Part shown: positions 45,203 through 55,075 of the stretch, piece by piece
How positions within the stretch are numbered: position 1 is the stretch's first letter
How the letters are laid out: each line of letters opens with the position of its first letter
Assembly (NCBI GenBank): GCA_023259675.1
Contig: JALRGT010000012.1
Span: forward strand, 22,835-86,834
Direction of reading: 5' to 3'
Source: Flavobacterium sp.
GTDB lineage: Bacteria; Bacteroidota; Bacteroidia; Flavobacteriales; Flavobacteriaceae
Length of the DNA stretch: 64,000 nucleotides
Notes under the pieces: generated by a model
What the model saw: the letters and a program-made list of their open reading frames with translations, nothing else
Told to the model about the DNA's origin: nothing
The model's database searches: none
Position numbers and translations under genes: made by a program

Positions 45203-46405
45203 ATGAAATTCGGTATTTTAAAAGAAAGAAAAAGTCCGCCAGACAGAAGAGTTGTTTTTTCACCTGAAGAAATACAACGAATACAACAACAATATCCTAC
45301 TGTTTCATTTAAAGTGGAAAGTTCTGATATTCGGGTTTTTATCGATACACAATATGAAAATCTTGGAATTGAAGTGTCGAATGATATCTCTGATTGTGAT
45401 TTATTGATTGGTGTAAAAGAAGTTCCGGTTGCCAATTTAATTCCAAATAAATCTTATTTTTTCTTTTCTCATACGATTAAGAAACAACCTTATAATAGGG
45501 GATTATTACAGGCTATTTTAGAAAAAAACATTGATTTATACGATCATGAAGCGGTTGTTGATACTCATAATCAGCGCTTAATAGGTTTTGGAAAATATGC
45601 GGGTTATGTGGGAACGTATAATGCAATTCGTGCTTTTGGTATCAAATTCGAATTATTCAAATTGCCGAAAGCCAACACCTTGAAGGGCAAAGAGGAGCTG
45701 ATAGCTTATTTGAAGCGAATCGTTTTGCCGCCTTTAAAATTTGTTGTTACCGGTAAAGGCAAAGTAGGGATGGGGGTTAAAGAAATTTTGAACGCCATTA
45801 AAGTAAAAGAAGTTCCCGTGGATAATTATTTATCCAAAAAATATGCTCAGGCTGTATTTACCCAAATTGATGTCTTGGATTATAACAAACGCAAAGACGG
45901 ACAAGTTTTGGATTTTCAGGATTTTGTTCAAAATCCCCAAGATTACATTTCAGATTTTGAGCGTTTCACAAAGGTCTCAGATATTTATATTACGGGACAT
46001 TTTCATGCTAGTGAAGCTCCGGTCATATTGACTCGTGAGATGTTGCAATCCAAAGATTGTAAAATAAAAGTCGTAGCCGATATTTCATGTGATATCAATG
46101 GTCCAATAGCGTCTACCGTAAGAGTGTCAACAATTGAAGAACCCTTGTACGGCTATTTGCCATCAGAAAATAAAGAAGTCGATATTTTTCACCCTGCCGC
46201 TATTGTGGTGATGGCGGTTGATAATTTACCTTGTGAATTGCCAAAAGATGCCAGCGAAGGTTTTGGGGAAATGTTTTTGGAACATGTTATTCCTGCTTTT
46301 TTTAATGGAGATAAAGAAAGTGTTTTACAAAGAGCAAAAATTACTGAAAGCGGAAAATTGACGCCAAGATTCAGTTATTTACAGGATTATGTTGATGAGG
46401 AGTAA
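45203..46405 (+). CDS. NAD(P)-dependent oxidoreductase, alanine/saccharopine dehydrogenase (Lys1)-like
   Basis: MKFGILKERKSPPDRRVVFSPEE N-domain; FVVTGKGKVGMGVKEIL; VVADISCDINGPIAST. Confidence 0.85.
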   Translation: MKFGILKERKSPPDRRVVFSPEEIQRIQQQYPTVSFKVESSDIRVFIDTQYENLGIEVSNDISDCDLLIGVKEVPVANLIPNKSYFFFSHTIKKQPYNRGLLQAILEKNIDLYDHEAVVDTHNQRLIGFGKYAGYVGTYNAIRAFGIKFELFKLPKANTLKGKEELIAYLKRIVLPPLKFVVTGKGKVGMGVKEILNAIKVKEVPVDNYLSKKYAQAVFTQIDVLDYNKRKDGQVLDFQDFVQNPQDYISDFERFTKVSDIYITGHFHASEAPVILTREMLQSKDCKIKVVADISCDINGPIASTVRVSTIEEPLYGYLPSENKEVDIFHPAAIVVMAVDNLPCELPKDASEGFGEMFLEHVIPAFFNGDKESVLQRAKITESGKLTPRFSYLQDYVDEE

Positions 46406-46461
46406 GTTATGAGTTAAGGGTTATGGGTTAAGGGTTATGAGTTATGGGTTATGAGTTAAGA
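46406..46461 (+). repeat. Heptamer tandem array, 8 x GTTAWGR
   Basis: GTTATGA GTTAAGG GTTATGG GTTAAGG GTTATGA GTTATGG GTTATGA GTTAAGA, starting immediately after the TAA stop. Confidence 0.95.
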
Positions 46462-46490
46462 GGTTTTGTTTTAGGTACCAATTATTTAAT

Positions 46491-46518
46491 CTCCAACTTC
46501 TAACTTCTAACGTCTAAC
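46491..46518 (-). repeat. Opposing heptamer array, GTTAGAC GTTAGAA GTTAGAA GTTGGAG on the minus strand
   Basis: Plus strand CTCCAAC TTCTAAC TTCTAAC GTCTAAC, just downstream of the fumC stop. Confidence 0.9.
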
Positions 46519-46524
46519 TTTTTT

Positions 46525-47910
46525 TCAAACCATGTCTTCCGGTTTGACCCAAGCATCAAATTCTTCGGTGGTTACATAACCTAAACGTACGGCTTCCTCT
46601 TTTAAAGTAGTACTATTTTTATGGGCGGTTTGGGCAATCTCAGCTGCTTTATAATAGCCTATTTTTGTGTTTAATGCTGTTACCAACATCAAGGAGTTAT
46701 CAACCAATTCTTTGATTCGTTTGTAATTGGGTTCAATGCCTTGCGCGCAATGGACATCAAAAGAAAGGCAGGCATCTCCCAGTAATTGTGCCGATTGTAG
46801 GAAGTTAGCAGCCATCAAAGGTTTGAAAACATTCAATTCATAATGACCTTGCATTCCACCAACAGTGATGGCCACATCGTTTCCCATTACTTGGGCGCAA
46901 ACCATGGTTAACGCTTCACATTGGGTTGGATTTACTTTTCCGGGCATAATCGAAGAACCGGGTTCATTTTCCGGGATATGGATTTCTCCAATACCGGAGC
47001 GAGGTCCCGAGGCCAACATCCGAATGTCATTGGCAATTTTGTTTAAAGAAACCGCTAATTGTTTTAAAGCGCCATGTGATTCAACGATCGCATCATGAGC
47101 AGCCAAGGCCTCAAATTTATTTTCGGCAGTTACAAACGGGTGTCCTGTAAAGTCGGCAATATAGTGAGCCACTTTTACGGCATAACCTTCAGGAGTGTTC
47201 AATCCCGTTCCGACCGCGGTTCCTCCTAAAGCGATTTCGGATAAATGTGCTAAAGTGTTTTTAAGTGCTTTAAGACCATGATGGAGTTGGGCAACATAAC
47301 CGGAAAGTTCTTGTCCAAGAGTCAAAGGTGTAGCATCCATGAGGTGGGTACGACCTATTTTTACCACATCTTTATATTCATTGGCTTTTGCATTTAATGT
47401 GGCTCTTAATTGTTCAATATTTGGAATTGTATTTTCAATCAGAACTTTATAGGCGGCAATATGCATGGCGGTAGGGAAGGTGTCATTGGAGGATTGTGAT
47501 TTGTTTACATCGTCATTGGCTTTGATGAATTGTTCCCCTTCACCAATTGCATACCCTTTCAGTACTTGTGCACGATTGGCAATGACTTCATTGACATTCA
47601 TGTTGCTTTGGGTTCCAGAACCGGTTTGCCAAATTACTAAAGGGAATTGATCGTCTAGCTTGCCAGCGAGAATTTCATCGCAAACTTGGTCTATAGCGTC
47701 CCTTTTTTCGATTGCTAAAATACCTAAATCACAATTGGCGAAAGCCGCTGCTTTCTTCAAATAGGCAAAACCTGCAATAATTTCTTTTGGCATAGAAGCT
47801 GCAGCGCCTATTTTGAAATTATTCCGAGAACGTTCGGTTTGGGCTCCCCAATATTTATCGGCGGGTACTGGAACTTCTCCCATCGTGTCTTTTTCTATTC
47901 GGAATTTCAT
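46525..47910 (-). CDS. fumC: Class II fumarate hydratase
   Basis: Signature [52 protein letters not shown]. Confidence 0.97.
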   Translation of the reverse strand: MKFRIEKDTMGEVPVPADKYWGAQTERSRNNFKIGAAASMPKEIIAGFAYLKKAAAFANCDLGILAIEKRDAIDQVCDEILAGKLDDQFPLVIWQTGSGTQSNMNVNEVIANRAQVLKGYAIGEGEQFIKANDDVNKSQSSNDTFPTAMHIAAYKVLIENTIPNIEQLRATLNAKANEYKDVVKIGRTHLMDATPLTLGQELSGYVAQLHHGLKALKNTLAHLSEIALGGTAVGTGLNTPEGYAVKVAHYIADFTGHPFVTAENKFEALAAHDAIVESHGALKQLAVSLNKIANDIRMLASGPRSGIGEIHIPENEPGSSIMPGKVNPTQCEALTMVCAQVMGNDVAITVGGMQGHYELNVFKPLMAANFLQSAQLLGDACLSFDVHCAQGIEPNYKRIKELVDNSLMLVTALNTKIGYYKAAEIAQTAHKNSTTLKEEAVRLGYVTTEEFDAWVKPEDMV

Positions 47911-47957
47911 TGGATAGTTTTTATTAGGATTATAGAAAGCTATTGTTTCTTGAAATC

Positions 47958-48038
47958 TCCTAGCCCCGATAGTAGTGAAAATCCTTATATGCCAGTGTTT
48001 GGCCTATAAGATTGCAACGGATAGCGGGAATAGCTTCA
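47958..48038. ncRNA. Candidate structured intergenic element (CTAGCCCCGATAGTAG ... GGATAGCGGGAATAGC)
   Basis: Central hairpin AATCcTTATAtGCCA - GTGT - TTGGCcTATAAGATT with conserved-looking GCCCCGATAG / GGATAGCGGG flanks; lies in the fumC upstream gap. Confidence 0.5.
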
Positions 48039-48145
48039 TAAATTTACGCAATAATTACTTTTTAATGAAAATAGATTTGTTTTTTTATTGCTAAGAAAAA
48101 ATAATAAACATACATTTGTACTTACATTCAAAAATTCCGGAAAAC

Positions 48146-48310
48146 ATGTTTGAATTTTCACAGTATTTAGGCTTTTTACTTTTCTTAACCATCCTTACAA
48201 TAGGATTTTGGTTAATGTTTTTCTTAGTGGGTTTCGTTCAGTTTTGGATTGGCGGAGCTTTAATTGAAAGATATAAAGCAAAAAAAGCAAAGAAAGAAGA
48301 ATCACTTTAA
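48146..48310 (+). CDS. Small membrane protein (about 54 aa)
   Basis: MFEFSQYLGFLLFLTILTIGFWLMFFLVGFVQFWIGGALIERYKAKKAKKEESL; hydrophobic with basic tail. Confidence 0.65.
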   Translation: MFEFSQYLGFLLFLTILTIGFWLMFFLVGFVQFWIGGALIERYKAKKAKKEESL

Positions 48311-48324
48311 GACTTAATTTGATT

Positions 48325-48367
48325 TTCAAATAAAAAAAGGACCCGTTTTCACGAGTCCTTTTTTTTA
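48325..48367. terminator. Bidirectional terminator
   Basis: AAAAAGGACCCGT - TTTC - ACGAGTCCTTTTTTT. Confidence 0.8.
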
Positions 48368-48371
48368 TGGA

Positions 48372-50873
48372 TTATCCTGGAAATCCACCACCATCATCTT
48401 CTCCACCACCATTTCCATTTCTAGGGGCATTTTTATCTTTATCCGTTTTCTTCGTATTGATTCGGTACGTAAACGATAAGTTGAATTGTCTTTTTCTCCA
48501 TTGAAATTCACTGTAGGAGTTAACACTTGGTAAATTGGTTTCTGTTTTCCATTTTCTGGAATTAAACAAGTCACTTACATTAAAAGCAATCGTAGCTTTG
48601 TCTTTTAAGATATCTTTACTGAAAGCAGAATTTACGACATAATTACCTAAAGTTTTTCCTTGAGCAGTATTTCGTGGGCTAAAATACATTCCAGATAATT
48701 GCCAGTCAATTTTGCCGGGCAATGTTAAACGGGAGTTTATTCTAGAAAACCAAGAGAATGTCTCGTTGTTTAAATTTTGAGTAATATCATTATCGCCTAC
48801 AGCTGGGGTATAGGTGTATGTTCCAGTTGTTTTTACATTAGCTAGGTTGAAACTACTGTTTATTTTCCAAATTTTCAATGGAGTATAGTTTAATGTAAAT
48901 TCGAAACCAAATTGTTGTTCTTTGGCTAAATTGATAGGGCTACTTAATATTACAGGGTTATTTCCAACAAATTCACCCGTTTCTGAACGAACAAAAGAAA
49001 ATACATCGGTTGTGTTTTCAAGAAACATCGAGGTACTTAAGGTTACTTTCTCCCATTTTTTTAGATACCCTAAATCAAATTTATCTGTAAATGAGGGATC
49101 TAAGTCTGGATTTCCTCTAAATAAGTTAATATTACTAGCATAGTTTGTAGCTGGATTTAAGAAACGCCCTCTAGGTCTTGACAAACGTTTACTATAACTT
49201 AATGAAACACTACTTTTTTCGGTTATTTCATAATTTACAAAAGCACTAGGGAAAAAGTTGTTGTATTTCTTAGTGTTGAAACTGCTACCAGGTTCATCTA
49301 ATAAATTAATATCAATTTTTGTGTCTTCCCAACGTAAACCAAATAAATAAGAGAACTTATTCAATTTAAAGCCATACTGCGTATATAAAGCATTAATTCG
49401 CTCATTGTATTCTAAGGTATTTGAAAGATTAGTATTGATTACATTATTAGGCATAACAACGTAAGGATTAGTTAGATTGTTAAAGTTTCCTTTGTAACCA
49501 GCTTCAAACTGACTGCCTTCACCCAGTGGTAGCACATAATCTGTTTGTACTTGAAACATGTTTTGTTTCTGGTTGTTTTTAGTAACATCTAATTTAGCTG
49601 GATTACCACTTCCAATGGTCTCATCAGTAATAAGAGAATTGTCTGCATCTTTATTGATTGCGTAAGAAAGATCTAGCGTTAATTTGTGTCCTTGATCATT
49701 GAAGTTTTTCAAGAAATTGGATGTTAATTCAGTATTTTTTCCTATATCGTTTCCTGAGCTTAAACGGTTACGAGTAGAGATTAAATTTTTATTTGAATCG
49801 AAATTATAGAAGTTGACCAAATCGTTATTTGAGCCACTATTGTCTCTATAGCTTATAGAGTTTGTCCAAAATGTATTAGGCGCAAGAGTCCATTCTAAAC
49901 CGGTTTTTGTAGAAATTCCTTTTCTAATACGTTCTGTATCTCTATTTTCGTTGGTATATCCAATAATCTCATTACTGTTTAGTAAAGTTGAGTTTGTTAA
50001 ACCAGCCCCTTGACTTGTTCTATAATTATAACCTGTAGAAGTAAAAAAGTTTAGTTTTTCAGTTTTGTAATTTAAGTTGGCACTTAATCCGTAAGTTTCA
50101 GGAACTCCAGTTGAGGCAATAAAACTTCCGTTGAAACCTAAGTTTTTACCTTTTTTCAAAACAATATTTAATATACCTGCACCACCCTCGGCATCATAAC
50201 GAGCTGATGGATTAGTAATAACCTCTACTTTGTCAATGGCGTCAGCTGGTATTTGACGTAATGCCTCTGCCATGTTCAAGGAGTTTGAAGGGCGACCGTC
50301 GATAAAAATACGTACGTTTTCGTTACCACGTAAACTTACATTTCCTTCGATATCAACGGTAACTGATGGTACGTTTTCAAGAACATCACTTACAGTTCCT
50401 CCTTTTACTATCATGTCTTGACCAACATTATATACTTTTTTGTCAAGCTTAATTTCAACAGTAGATTTTTCGGCACGAATAACTACTTCATTCAATTGAG
50501 CAGCATCTTCGGCCAGTGCTATTGTACCTAAATTGGTGTTTTTTTCAAAGGAACGTTGTTTAAATTCGATGATTTTAAAAGAAATAAATTCTACTTTAAC
50601 ATTGTAAACGCCTGGTGAAACAATGATGTTGAATTCTCCTTTTGCATCGGTAATTCCTCCAGAAATTTCTTTTGGATTTTTAGAATTTACTAATGTAATT
50701 GTTGCATATTCCAAAGGTTGATTACTGGTTTTCTCAATAACTGTACCCGTAATTTTTATTTTTTCTCGTATTGGTGGGGACTGTTTGAGCAATGGAATAG
50801 ACTGTTGCCCATAATTAATAAAAAAACTTAGTAACAGTAATGCCGTCAAATACGATTTTAATGGATTTCTCAT
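48372..50873 (-). CDS. TonB-dependent outer-membrane receptor with CarboxypepD-like N-domain and Gly-rich C-terminus
   Basis: ITGTVIEKTSNQPLEYATITL; VSLRGNENVRIFIDGRPSNSL; barrel repeats; terminal NGNGGGEDDGGGFPG. Confidence 0.92.
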   Translation of the reverse strand: MRNPLKSYLTALLLLSFFINYGQQSIPLLKQSPPIREKIKITGTVIEKTSNQPLEYATITLVNSKNPKEISGGITDAKGEFNIIVSPGVYNVKVEFISFKIIEFKQRSFEKNTNLGTIALAEDAAQLNEVVIRAEKSTVEIKLDKKVYNVGQDMIVKGGTVSDVLENVPSVTVDIEGNVSLRGNENVRIFIDGRPSNSLNMAEALRQIPADAIDKVEVITNPSARYDAEGGAGILNIVLKKGKNLGFNGSFIASTGVPETYGLSANLNYKTEKLNFFTSTGYNYRTSQGAGLTNSTLLNSNEIIGYTNENRDTERIRKGISTKTGLEWTLAPNTFWTNSISYRDNSGSNNDLVNFYNFDSNKNLISTRNRLSSGNDIGKNTELTSNFLKNFNDQGHKLTLDLSYAINKDADNSLITDETIGSGNPAKLDVTKNNQKQNMFQVQTDYVLPLGEGSQFEAGYKGNFNNLTNPYVVMPNNVINTNLSNTLEYNERINALYTQYGFKLNKFSYLFGLRWEDTKIDINLLDEPGSSFNTKKYNNFFPSAFVNYEITEKSSVSLSYSKRLSRPRGRFLNPATNYASNINLFRGNPDLDPSFTDKFDLGYLKKWEKVTLSTSMFLENTTDVFSFVRSETGEFVGNNPVILSSPINLAKEQQFGFEFTLNYTPLKIWKINSSFNLANVKTTGTYTYTPAVGDNDITQNLNNETFSWFSRINSRLTLPGKIDWQLSGMYFSPRNTAQGKTLGNYVVNSAFSKDILKDKATIAFNVSDLFNSRKWKTETNLPSVNSYSEFQWRKRQFNLSFTYRINTKKTDKDKNAPRNGNGGGEDDGGGFPG

Positions 50874-50964
50874 TCCGTAATATAGATTTATGTTTTTATA
50901 TAGTCGTTAGACTTCAGAAAGTCAATTTAGTTAAAACGTGTTTTCATAATAAATTGTTAAAATA

Positions 50965-51306
50965 TCAAAGCACTTTTTTCCAAGAATCTTGTTCTCTGGC
51001 TATGAAGGCTTTATCGTCTTTGATTACAATGGGTCTTTCTATCAGAATTGGGTTTACCACCATGATTTTGATGATTTCTTCATCAGTTAATGGTTTGTTT
51101 TTAAAATTTTCTACCCAAATCTTTTCTTTCTGACGAACCAATTCTAAAGGTTTTAAATTCAATTTCTTCAAAAGAAGTACCAATTCTTCATAAGATGGCG
51201 GCGTCTCAAGATATTTTATGATTTCAAAAGATTTTCCTGCTTCTTGAATTTGAATTAAACAATTTCTGGACTTTCCACAGCGTGGATTATGGTATATTTG
51301 TATCAT
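50965..51306 (-). CDS. ArsC/Spx-family arsenate reductase-like protein
   Basis: IQIYHNPRCGKSRNCL...IIKYLETPPSYEEL...NPILIERPIVI. Confidence 0.93.
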   Translation of the reverse strand: MIQIYHNPRCGKSRNCLIQIQEAGKSFEIIKYLETPPSYEELVLLLKKLNLKPLELVRQKEKIWVENFKNKPLTDEEIIKIMVVNPILIERPIVIKDDKAFIAREQDSWKKVL

Positions 51307-51404
51307 GTTTTTTGATTGATGGAGTATTTAGATAAATAATTTATTTTAGAGTTGCAAAAATAAACTTTGAAAGATTAACAACAGTTAAATTAAATAAAAA
51401 TAAA

Positions 51405-52334
51405 ATGTTTGTAGAACAAGGAGTTAAAGAAGAAAATAGGTTTTGGAAGTATTTAATCGGTTCGGTGGTAATTATAATTTCCTCCTTCGTCGGGCAGATT
51501 CCAATGGTAGTTGGTTTTTTATTTGGCACAACGGTACAAGGTAAAATATATCCGACGAATAGCGAGGAGATGATGCATTTTTTTGAACCTAACATGACTT
51601 TGTTTTTGATACTGATTTCATTTGTTTTTACACTGATTAGTATTTATTATGTGGTGCGCTATTTGCACAATCAAACGATGCTATCTATTACAACTTCAAG
51701 AAAAAAAATAGATTGGAATAGAGTGTTTTTTTCATTTAGTATCTGGGCTTTCTTTACGATTATTTCGACATTAATTTTCTATTTCAACAATCCCGATAAT
51801 TTTGAAATTAATTTTAAACTGATTCCGTTTGTTATTTTGGTAATTATAGGTGGTTTACTAATTCCTGTTCAAACCAGTGTGGAAGAATTAGTTTTTAGAG
51901 GTTATTTAATGCAAGGATTTGCCAATTTGGCCCAAAACAAATGGTTTCCTTTGCTGATGACTTCAATTATTTTTGGTGCGATGCATTTTTTAAATCCAGA
52001 AGTGACCAAAATGGGAAATATTATTTTTGTGTACTACATTGGAACGGGACTGTTTTTGGGTGTGTTGACTTTAATGGATGAAGGGTTGGAATTGGCATTA
52101 GGATTTCATGCAGCCAATAATTTGGTCAGTGCCTTATTAATAACATCAGATTGGTCGGCTTTTCAAACGCATTCCATTCTGAAAGATGTCTCGGAGCCTA
52201 ATGCTGGTGTCGACGTGATCTTTCCCGTAATTGTAATTTACCCTATTCTGTTATATATTTTTAGTAAGAAATACAATTGGACTAATTGGATTGAAAAACT
52301 TACAGGTAAAATTGAAATTTTTAAATCTGAATAA
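51405..52334 (+). CDS. CPBP-family intramembrane metalloprotease
   Basis: SVEELVFRGYLMQG, FGAMHFLNP, GFHAANN motifs; multiple TM helices. Confidence 0.92.
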   Translation: MFVEQGVKEENRFWKYLIGSVVIIISSFVGQIPMVVGFLFGTTVQGKIYPTNSEEMMHFFEPNMTLFLILISFVFTLISIYYVVRYLHNQTMLSITTSRKKIDWNRVFFSFSIWAFFTIISTLIFYFNNPDNFEINFKLIPFVILVIIGGLLIPVQTSVEELVFRGYLMQGFANLAQNKWFPLLMTSIIFGAMHFLNPEVTKMGNIIFVYYIGTGLFLGVLTLMDEGLELALGFHAANNLVSALLITSDWSAFQTHSILKDVSEPNAGVDVIFPVIVIYPILLYIFSKKYNWTNWIEKLTGKIEIFKSE

Positions 52335-52354
52335 TTATAATAAAAAATCCAGTA

Positions 52355-53407
52355 ATGAGAAAAATAACCTATAAAAATGTCCACAATTATTTTAAATTGA
52401 ATGGAATTCATCTCAATAAGAAGGAATTATGTACAGTTGCTTATTATTTGATTAAGGAAGGTGAAGCGTTTGAAAAATCGATTGGAGACTTCTTGTTGGA
52501 TTGGTTTGATGAGAAACCGTTTATCGATTTGCAAACTTCAGGTACAACCGGAACGCCTAAACAGATTCGTGTCAACAAGCAATCGATGGTAAATTCGGCT
52601 TTGGCGACAGGAGATTTTTTTGGATTACAACCGGGTGACAAAGCGCTGTATTGCTTACCAACCCAATATATTGCAGGGAAAATGATGTTGGTGCGAAGTT
52701 TTATTTTGGGATTGGACATCGATTTTGTTGCTCCAAGTTCTTCCCCTTTAGCCAGAAATGAGACTAAATATGATTTTGTTGCCATGGTTCCGTTGCAGGT
52801 TCAAAATTCATTAAAAGAATTGAAAAATGTAAAAAAAATGATTGTTGGCGGAGCAAAAATGAGTCCGGCTCTCGAGAAAAGTCTGTCTAAAGTTCCTACT
52901 GAAGTATATGAAACCTACGGAATGACTGAAACATTAACACATGTTGCAGCCAAAAAGATTGGGGAAAAAGCATTCACGGTTTTGCCTCATGTAGAGATTG
53001 AGAAAGACGATAGAAATTGTCTGGTGATTCATGCTCCAAATATTGTAGAAAATCCAATTGTCACCAATGATTTGGTCGAAATTCTAAATCATCGACAATT
53101 TGTTTTTTTAGGGCGTGTTGACAATGTGGTTAATAGTGGTGGAATTAAATTGATTCCGGAACAGATAGAAGACAAGTTAGCCGGTAAAATACAGTCTCCT
53201 TTTTTTGTGGGAGGAATTCCAGACGCTACATTGGGAGAAAAATTAGTTTTGGTAATTGAAGGAGAGAAAAAGAATGCTTTAGATGATTCAGTTTTTGATA
53301 AATTGGATAAATATGAAAAACCAAAACAGATTTTTAATGTTCCTCAATTTAGTTTAACCGAAAATGGAAAAATTAAAAGGAAAGAAATCTTAAAGAGCAT
53401 TTCGTAA
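52355..53407 (+). CDS. menE: o-Succinylbenzoate-CoA ligase-like AMP-forming enzyme
   Basis: LQTSGTTGTPKQIRV, YGMTETLTHVA, FLGRVDNVVNSGGIKLIPEQIE, NGKIKRKEI; short MenE-like length. Confidence 0.88.
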   Translation: MRKITYKNVHNYFKLNGIHLNKKELCTVAYYLIKEGEAFEKSIGDFLLDWFDEKPFIDLQTSGTTGTPKQIRVNKQSMVNSALATGDFFGLQPGDKALYCLPTQYIAGKMMLVRSFILGLDIDFVAPSSSPLARNETKYDFVAMVPLQVQNSLKELKNVKKMIVGGAKMSPALEKSLSKVPTEVYETYGMTETLTHVAAKKIGEKAFTVLPHVEIEKDDRNCLVIHAPNIVENPIVTNDLVEILNHRQFVFLGRVDNVVNSGGIKLIPEQIEDKLAGKIQSPFFVGGIPDATLGEKLVLVIEGEKKNALDDSVFDKLDKYEKPKQIFNVPQFSLTENGKIKRKEILKSIS

Positions 53408-53432
53408 GGGATTTGTTTAAGAAAATGCAAAT

Positions 53433-53470
53433 AAAAAGAGGCTGCTTCGAGTGAGACAGCCTCTTTTTTT
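53433..53470. terminator. Bidirectional terminator between menE and doxX-like genes
   Basis: AAAAAGAGGCTG - loop - CAGCCTCTTTTTTT. Confidence 0.88.
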
Positions 53471-53478
53471 CATGGTTC

Positions 53479-53901
53479 TTATTTGTTCATTTTGAAATAA
53501 TAATCGGCGGAATGTTTACCGCTGCCATAAAATAAGAAAAAGATACAAAACAAAAGAATCACGATTGCCAACAATAAATTTTGAGAATGCATTTCGCCCA
53601 TAAAATTCACTAAAATAGCACCCATTAATATCGGTAGTTGAGCTATAATGGCCCATCTGGTAAGTAAACCAAAAGCAATCATTATACCTCCAACCATGTG
53701 TGCCGGAGCAATATAATGAATAAGGAACATACCACCACCAATTTGGTCTATCGGTGATATTAAGTCAACCAAATACTGGATATTGGTAATAAAGTTAACA
53801 CCTTTAAAGAATAAAAAAACACCTAATGCAATTCGGACAAAATCTAAAGTCAAATACGTATGAGCATTAGCCCATTTGTTTAAGTTTTTTACTGTTATCA
53901 T
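53479..53901 (-). CDS. DoxX-family membrane protein
   Basis: RIALGVFLFFKGVNFI...HMVGGIMIAFGLLTRWAIIAQLPILMGAI. Confidence 0.85.
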   Translation of the reverse strand: MITVKNLNKWANAHTYLTLDFVRIALGVFLFFKGVNFITNIQYLVDLISPIDQIGGGMFLIHYIAPAHMVGGIMIAFGLLTRWAIIAQLPILMGAILVNFMGEMHSQNLLLAIVILLFCIFFLFYGSGKHSADYYFKMNK

Positions 53902-54482
53902 AACGCATAAGTTTAAAAGATAGTTGTACTAAGTTAATGATTTTAAATTAGATATGATTATTTAGGAGCGTGTTTTTTTTATCTGTTTGATTCTTTTAAA
54001 TTCTATACAAATACTGTCGCTTAAATTTTGTCGCTCTTGATTATTTCTAATTAACTTTTATTGTTCCGGTCACTATTATTTCTTTTTTGAACATCCCATT
54101 CTTCTTAAATGGGTTTAATTATTGGAGTTCTTAATTGATTTATTGCTTTTATACCTTGTTTTTTCAATCAATTTGATTTTAATTAAATAGTAGTCTTTTT
54201 GATACGTACTTGTACTTATTTTCTATGCGGATAAACTAACTTTTGATACTGAGTAAAATACGTGTAAAAATCAACATCCTTCAAGCCTGTTTCTCAATAC
54301 TATAAACCAAAAGAGGGGTTTCTTATTGTGATTTTTTTTTATGTCGTATGATAAATGAAAAATAAGAATATTACCCGATTTTATTGCTATTGTAATTTAA
54401 GGACAAGAATTAATGAAGTCCGTAATTTAAGTAATTTACTAATTTTAGCAGCTTTTTTTATGTAATAAAACATATTTTAGGC

Positions 54483-54497
54483 TGTCAATAGTTGACA
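54483..54497. promoter_or_regulatory. Perfect inverted repeat TGTCAA-TAG-TTGACA upstream of the globin operon
   Basis: 6-bp arms with 3-nt spacer, about 65 bp upstream of a TAATTTTG box (54562-54569). Confidence 0.5.
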
Positions 54498-54561
54498 AAA
54501 TTCGGGTGTAAAAAATGACTTAAAGCGAATCATTGGCAAGGTTTAAAAGATATAGTTCTCA

Positions 54562-54604
54562 TAATTTTGAAAAAACAACGTATGGTACTTAGGTAAATAT
54601 ACGT
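54562..54604 (+). promoter_or_regulatory. TAATTTTG (-7 box, 54562-54569) and downstream ACGTAT(N15)ATACGT inverted repeat
   Basis: TAnnTTTG match plus inverted repeat at 54578-54583/54599-54604 in the predicted 5' UTR of the globin. Confidence 0.45.
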
Positions 54605-54635
54605 AACGACGTTAAACTCTTAAATAAATCAAATT

Positions 54636-55049
54636 ATGGAACCAAAAACAATCACATTAGTACAAGAATCTTTTGAAAAAGTAAAACCAATTGCATCAAC
54701 AGCGGCTAAAATATTTTATACTAAATTATTTGAACTGGATCCGGCGCTCAAACCGCTTTTCCCGTCAAATGATGAAGATATGGTTATCCAAGGAAATAAG
54801 TTGATGGTGATGTTGTCCAGTGCGGTAGCTGGTTTGAGTAATTTGGAGATGTTAATTCCTGTGCTACAGAATTTAGGAAAACGTCACGTAGAATACAAAG
54901 TAGAGCCTTTTCATTATCAAACGGTAGGGGAAGCCTTGTTAGGAACGTTAGCAGTTGGTTTAGGGGATGATTTTACGCCCGAAGTTAAAGAGGCTTGGAC
55001 CAATGTTTATGGTACCATGTCAAGCGTAATGATTGATGCATCTTATTAA
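54636..55049 (+). CDS. Single-domain globin (bacterial hemoglobin/flavohemoglobin-globin-like)
   Basis: ITLVQESFEKVKPIASTAAKIFYTKLFELDPALKPLF; GKRHVEYKVEPFHYQTVGEALLGTL; no reductase domain attached. Confidence 0.92.
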   Translation: MEPKTITLVQESFEKVKPIASTAAKIFYTKLFELDPALKPLFPSNDEDMVIQGNKLMVMLSSAVAGLSNLEMLIPVLQNLGKRHVEYKVEPFHYQTVGEALLGTLAVGLGDDFTPEVKEAWTNVYGTMSSVMIDASY

Positions 55050-55075
55050 TATAATTCATTTAAAATATACTTATT

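Noticed and set aside
45127-45435. ORF 45127..45435 (-)
   Set aside because: Antisense to the N-terminus and promoter of the 45203 dehydrogenase gene; no motif.
46406-46518. CRISPR array interpretation of the heptamer arrays
   Set aside because: 7-bp units without spacers; no cas genes in the window.
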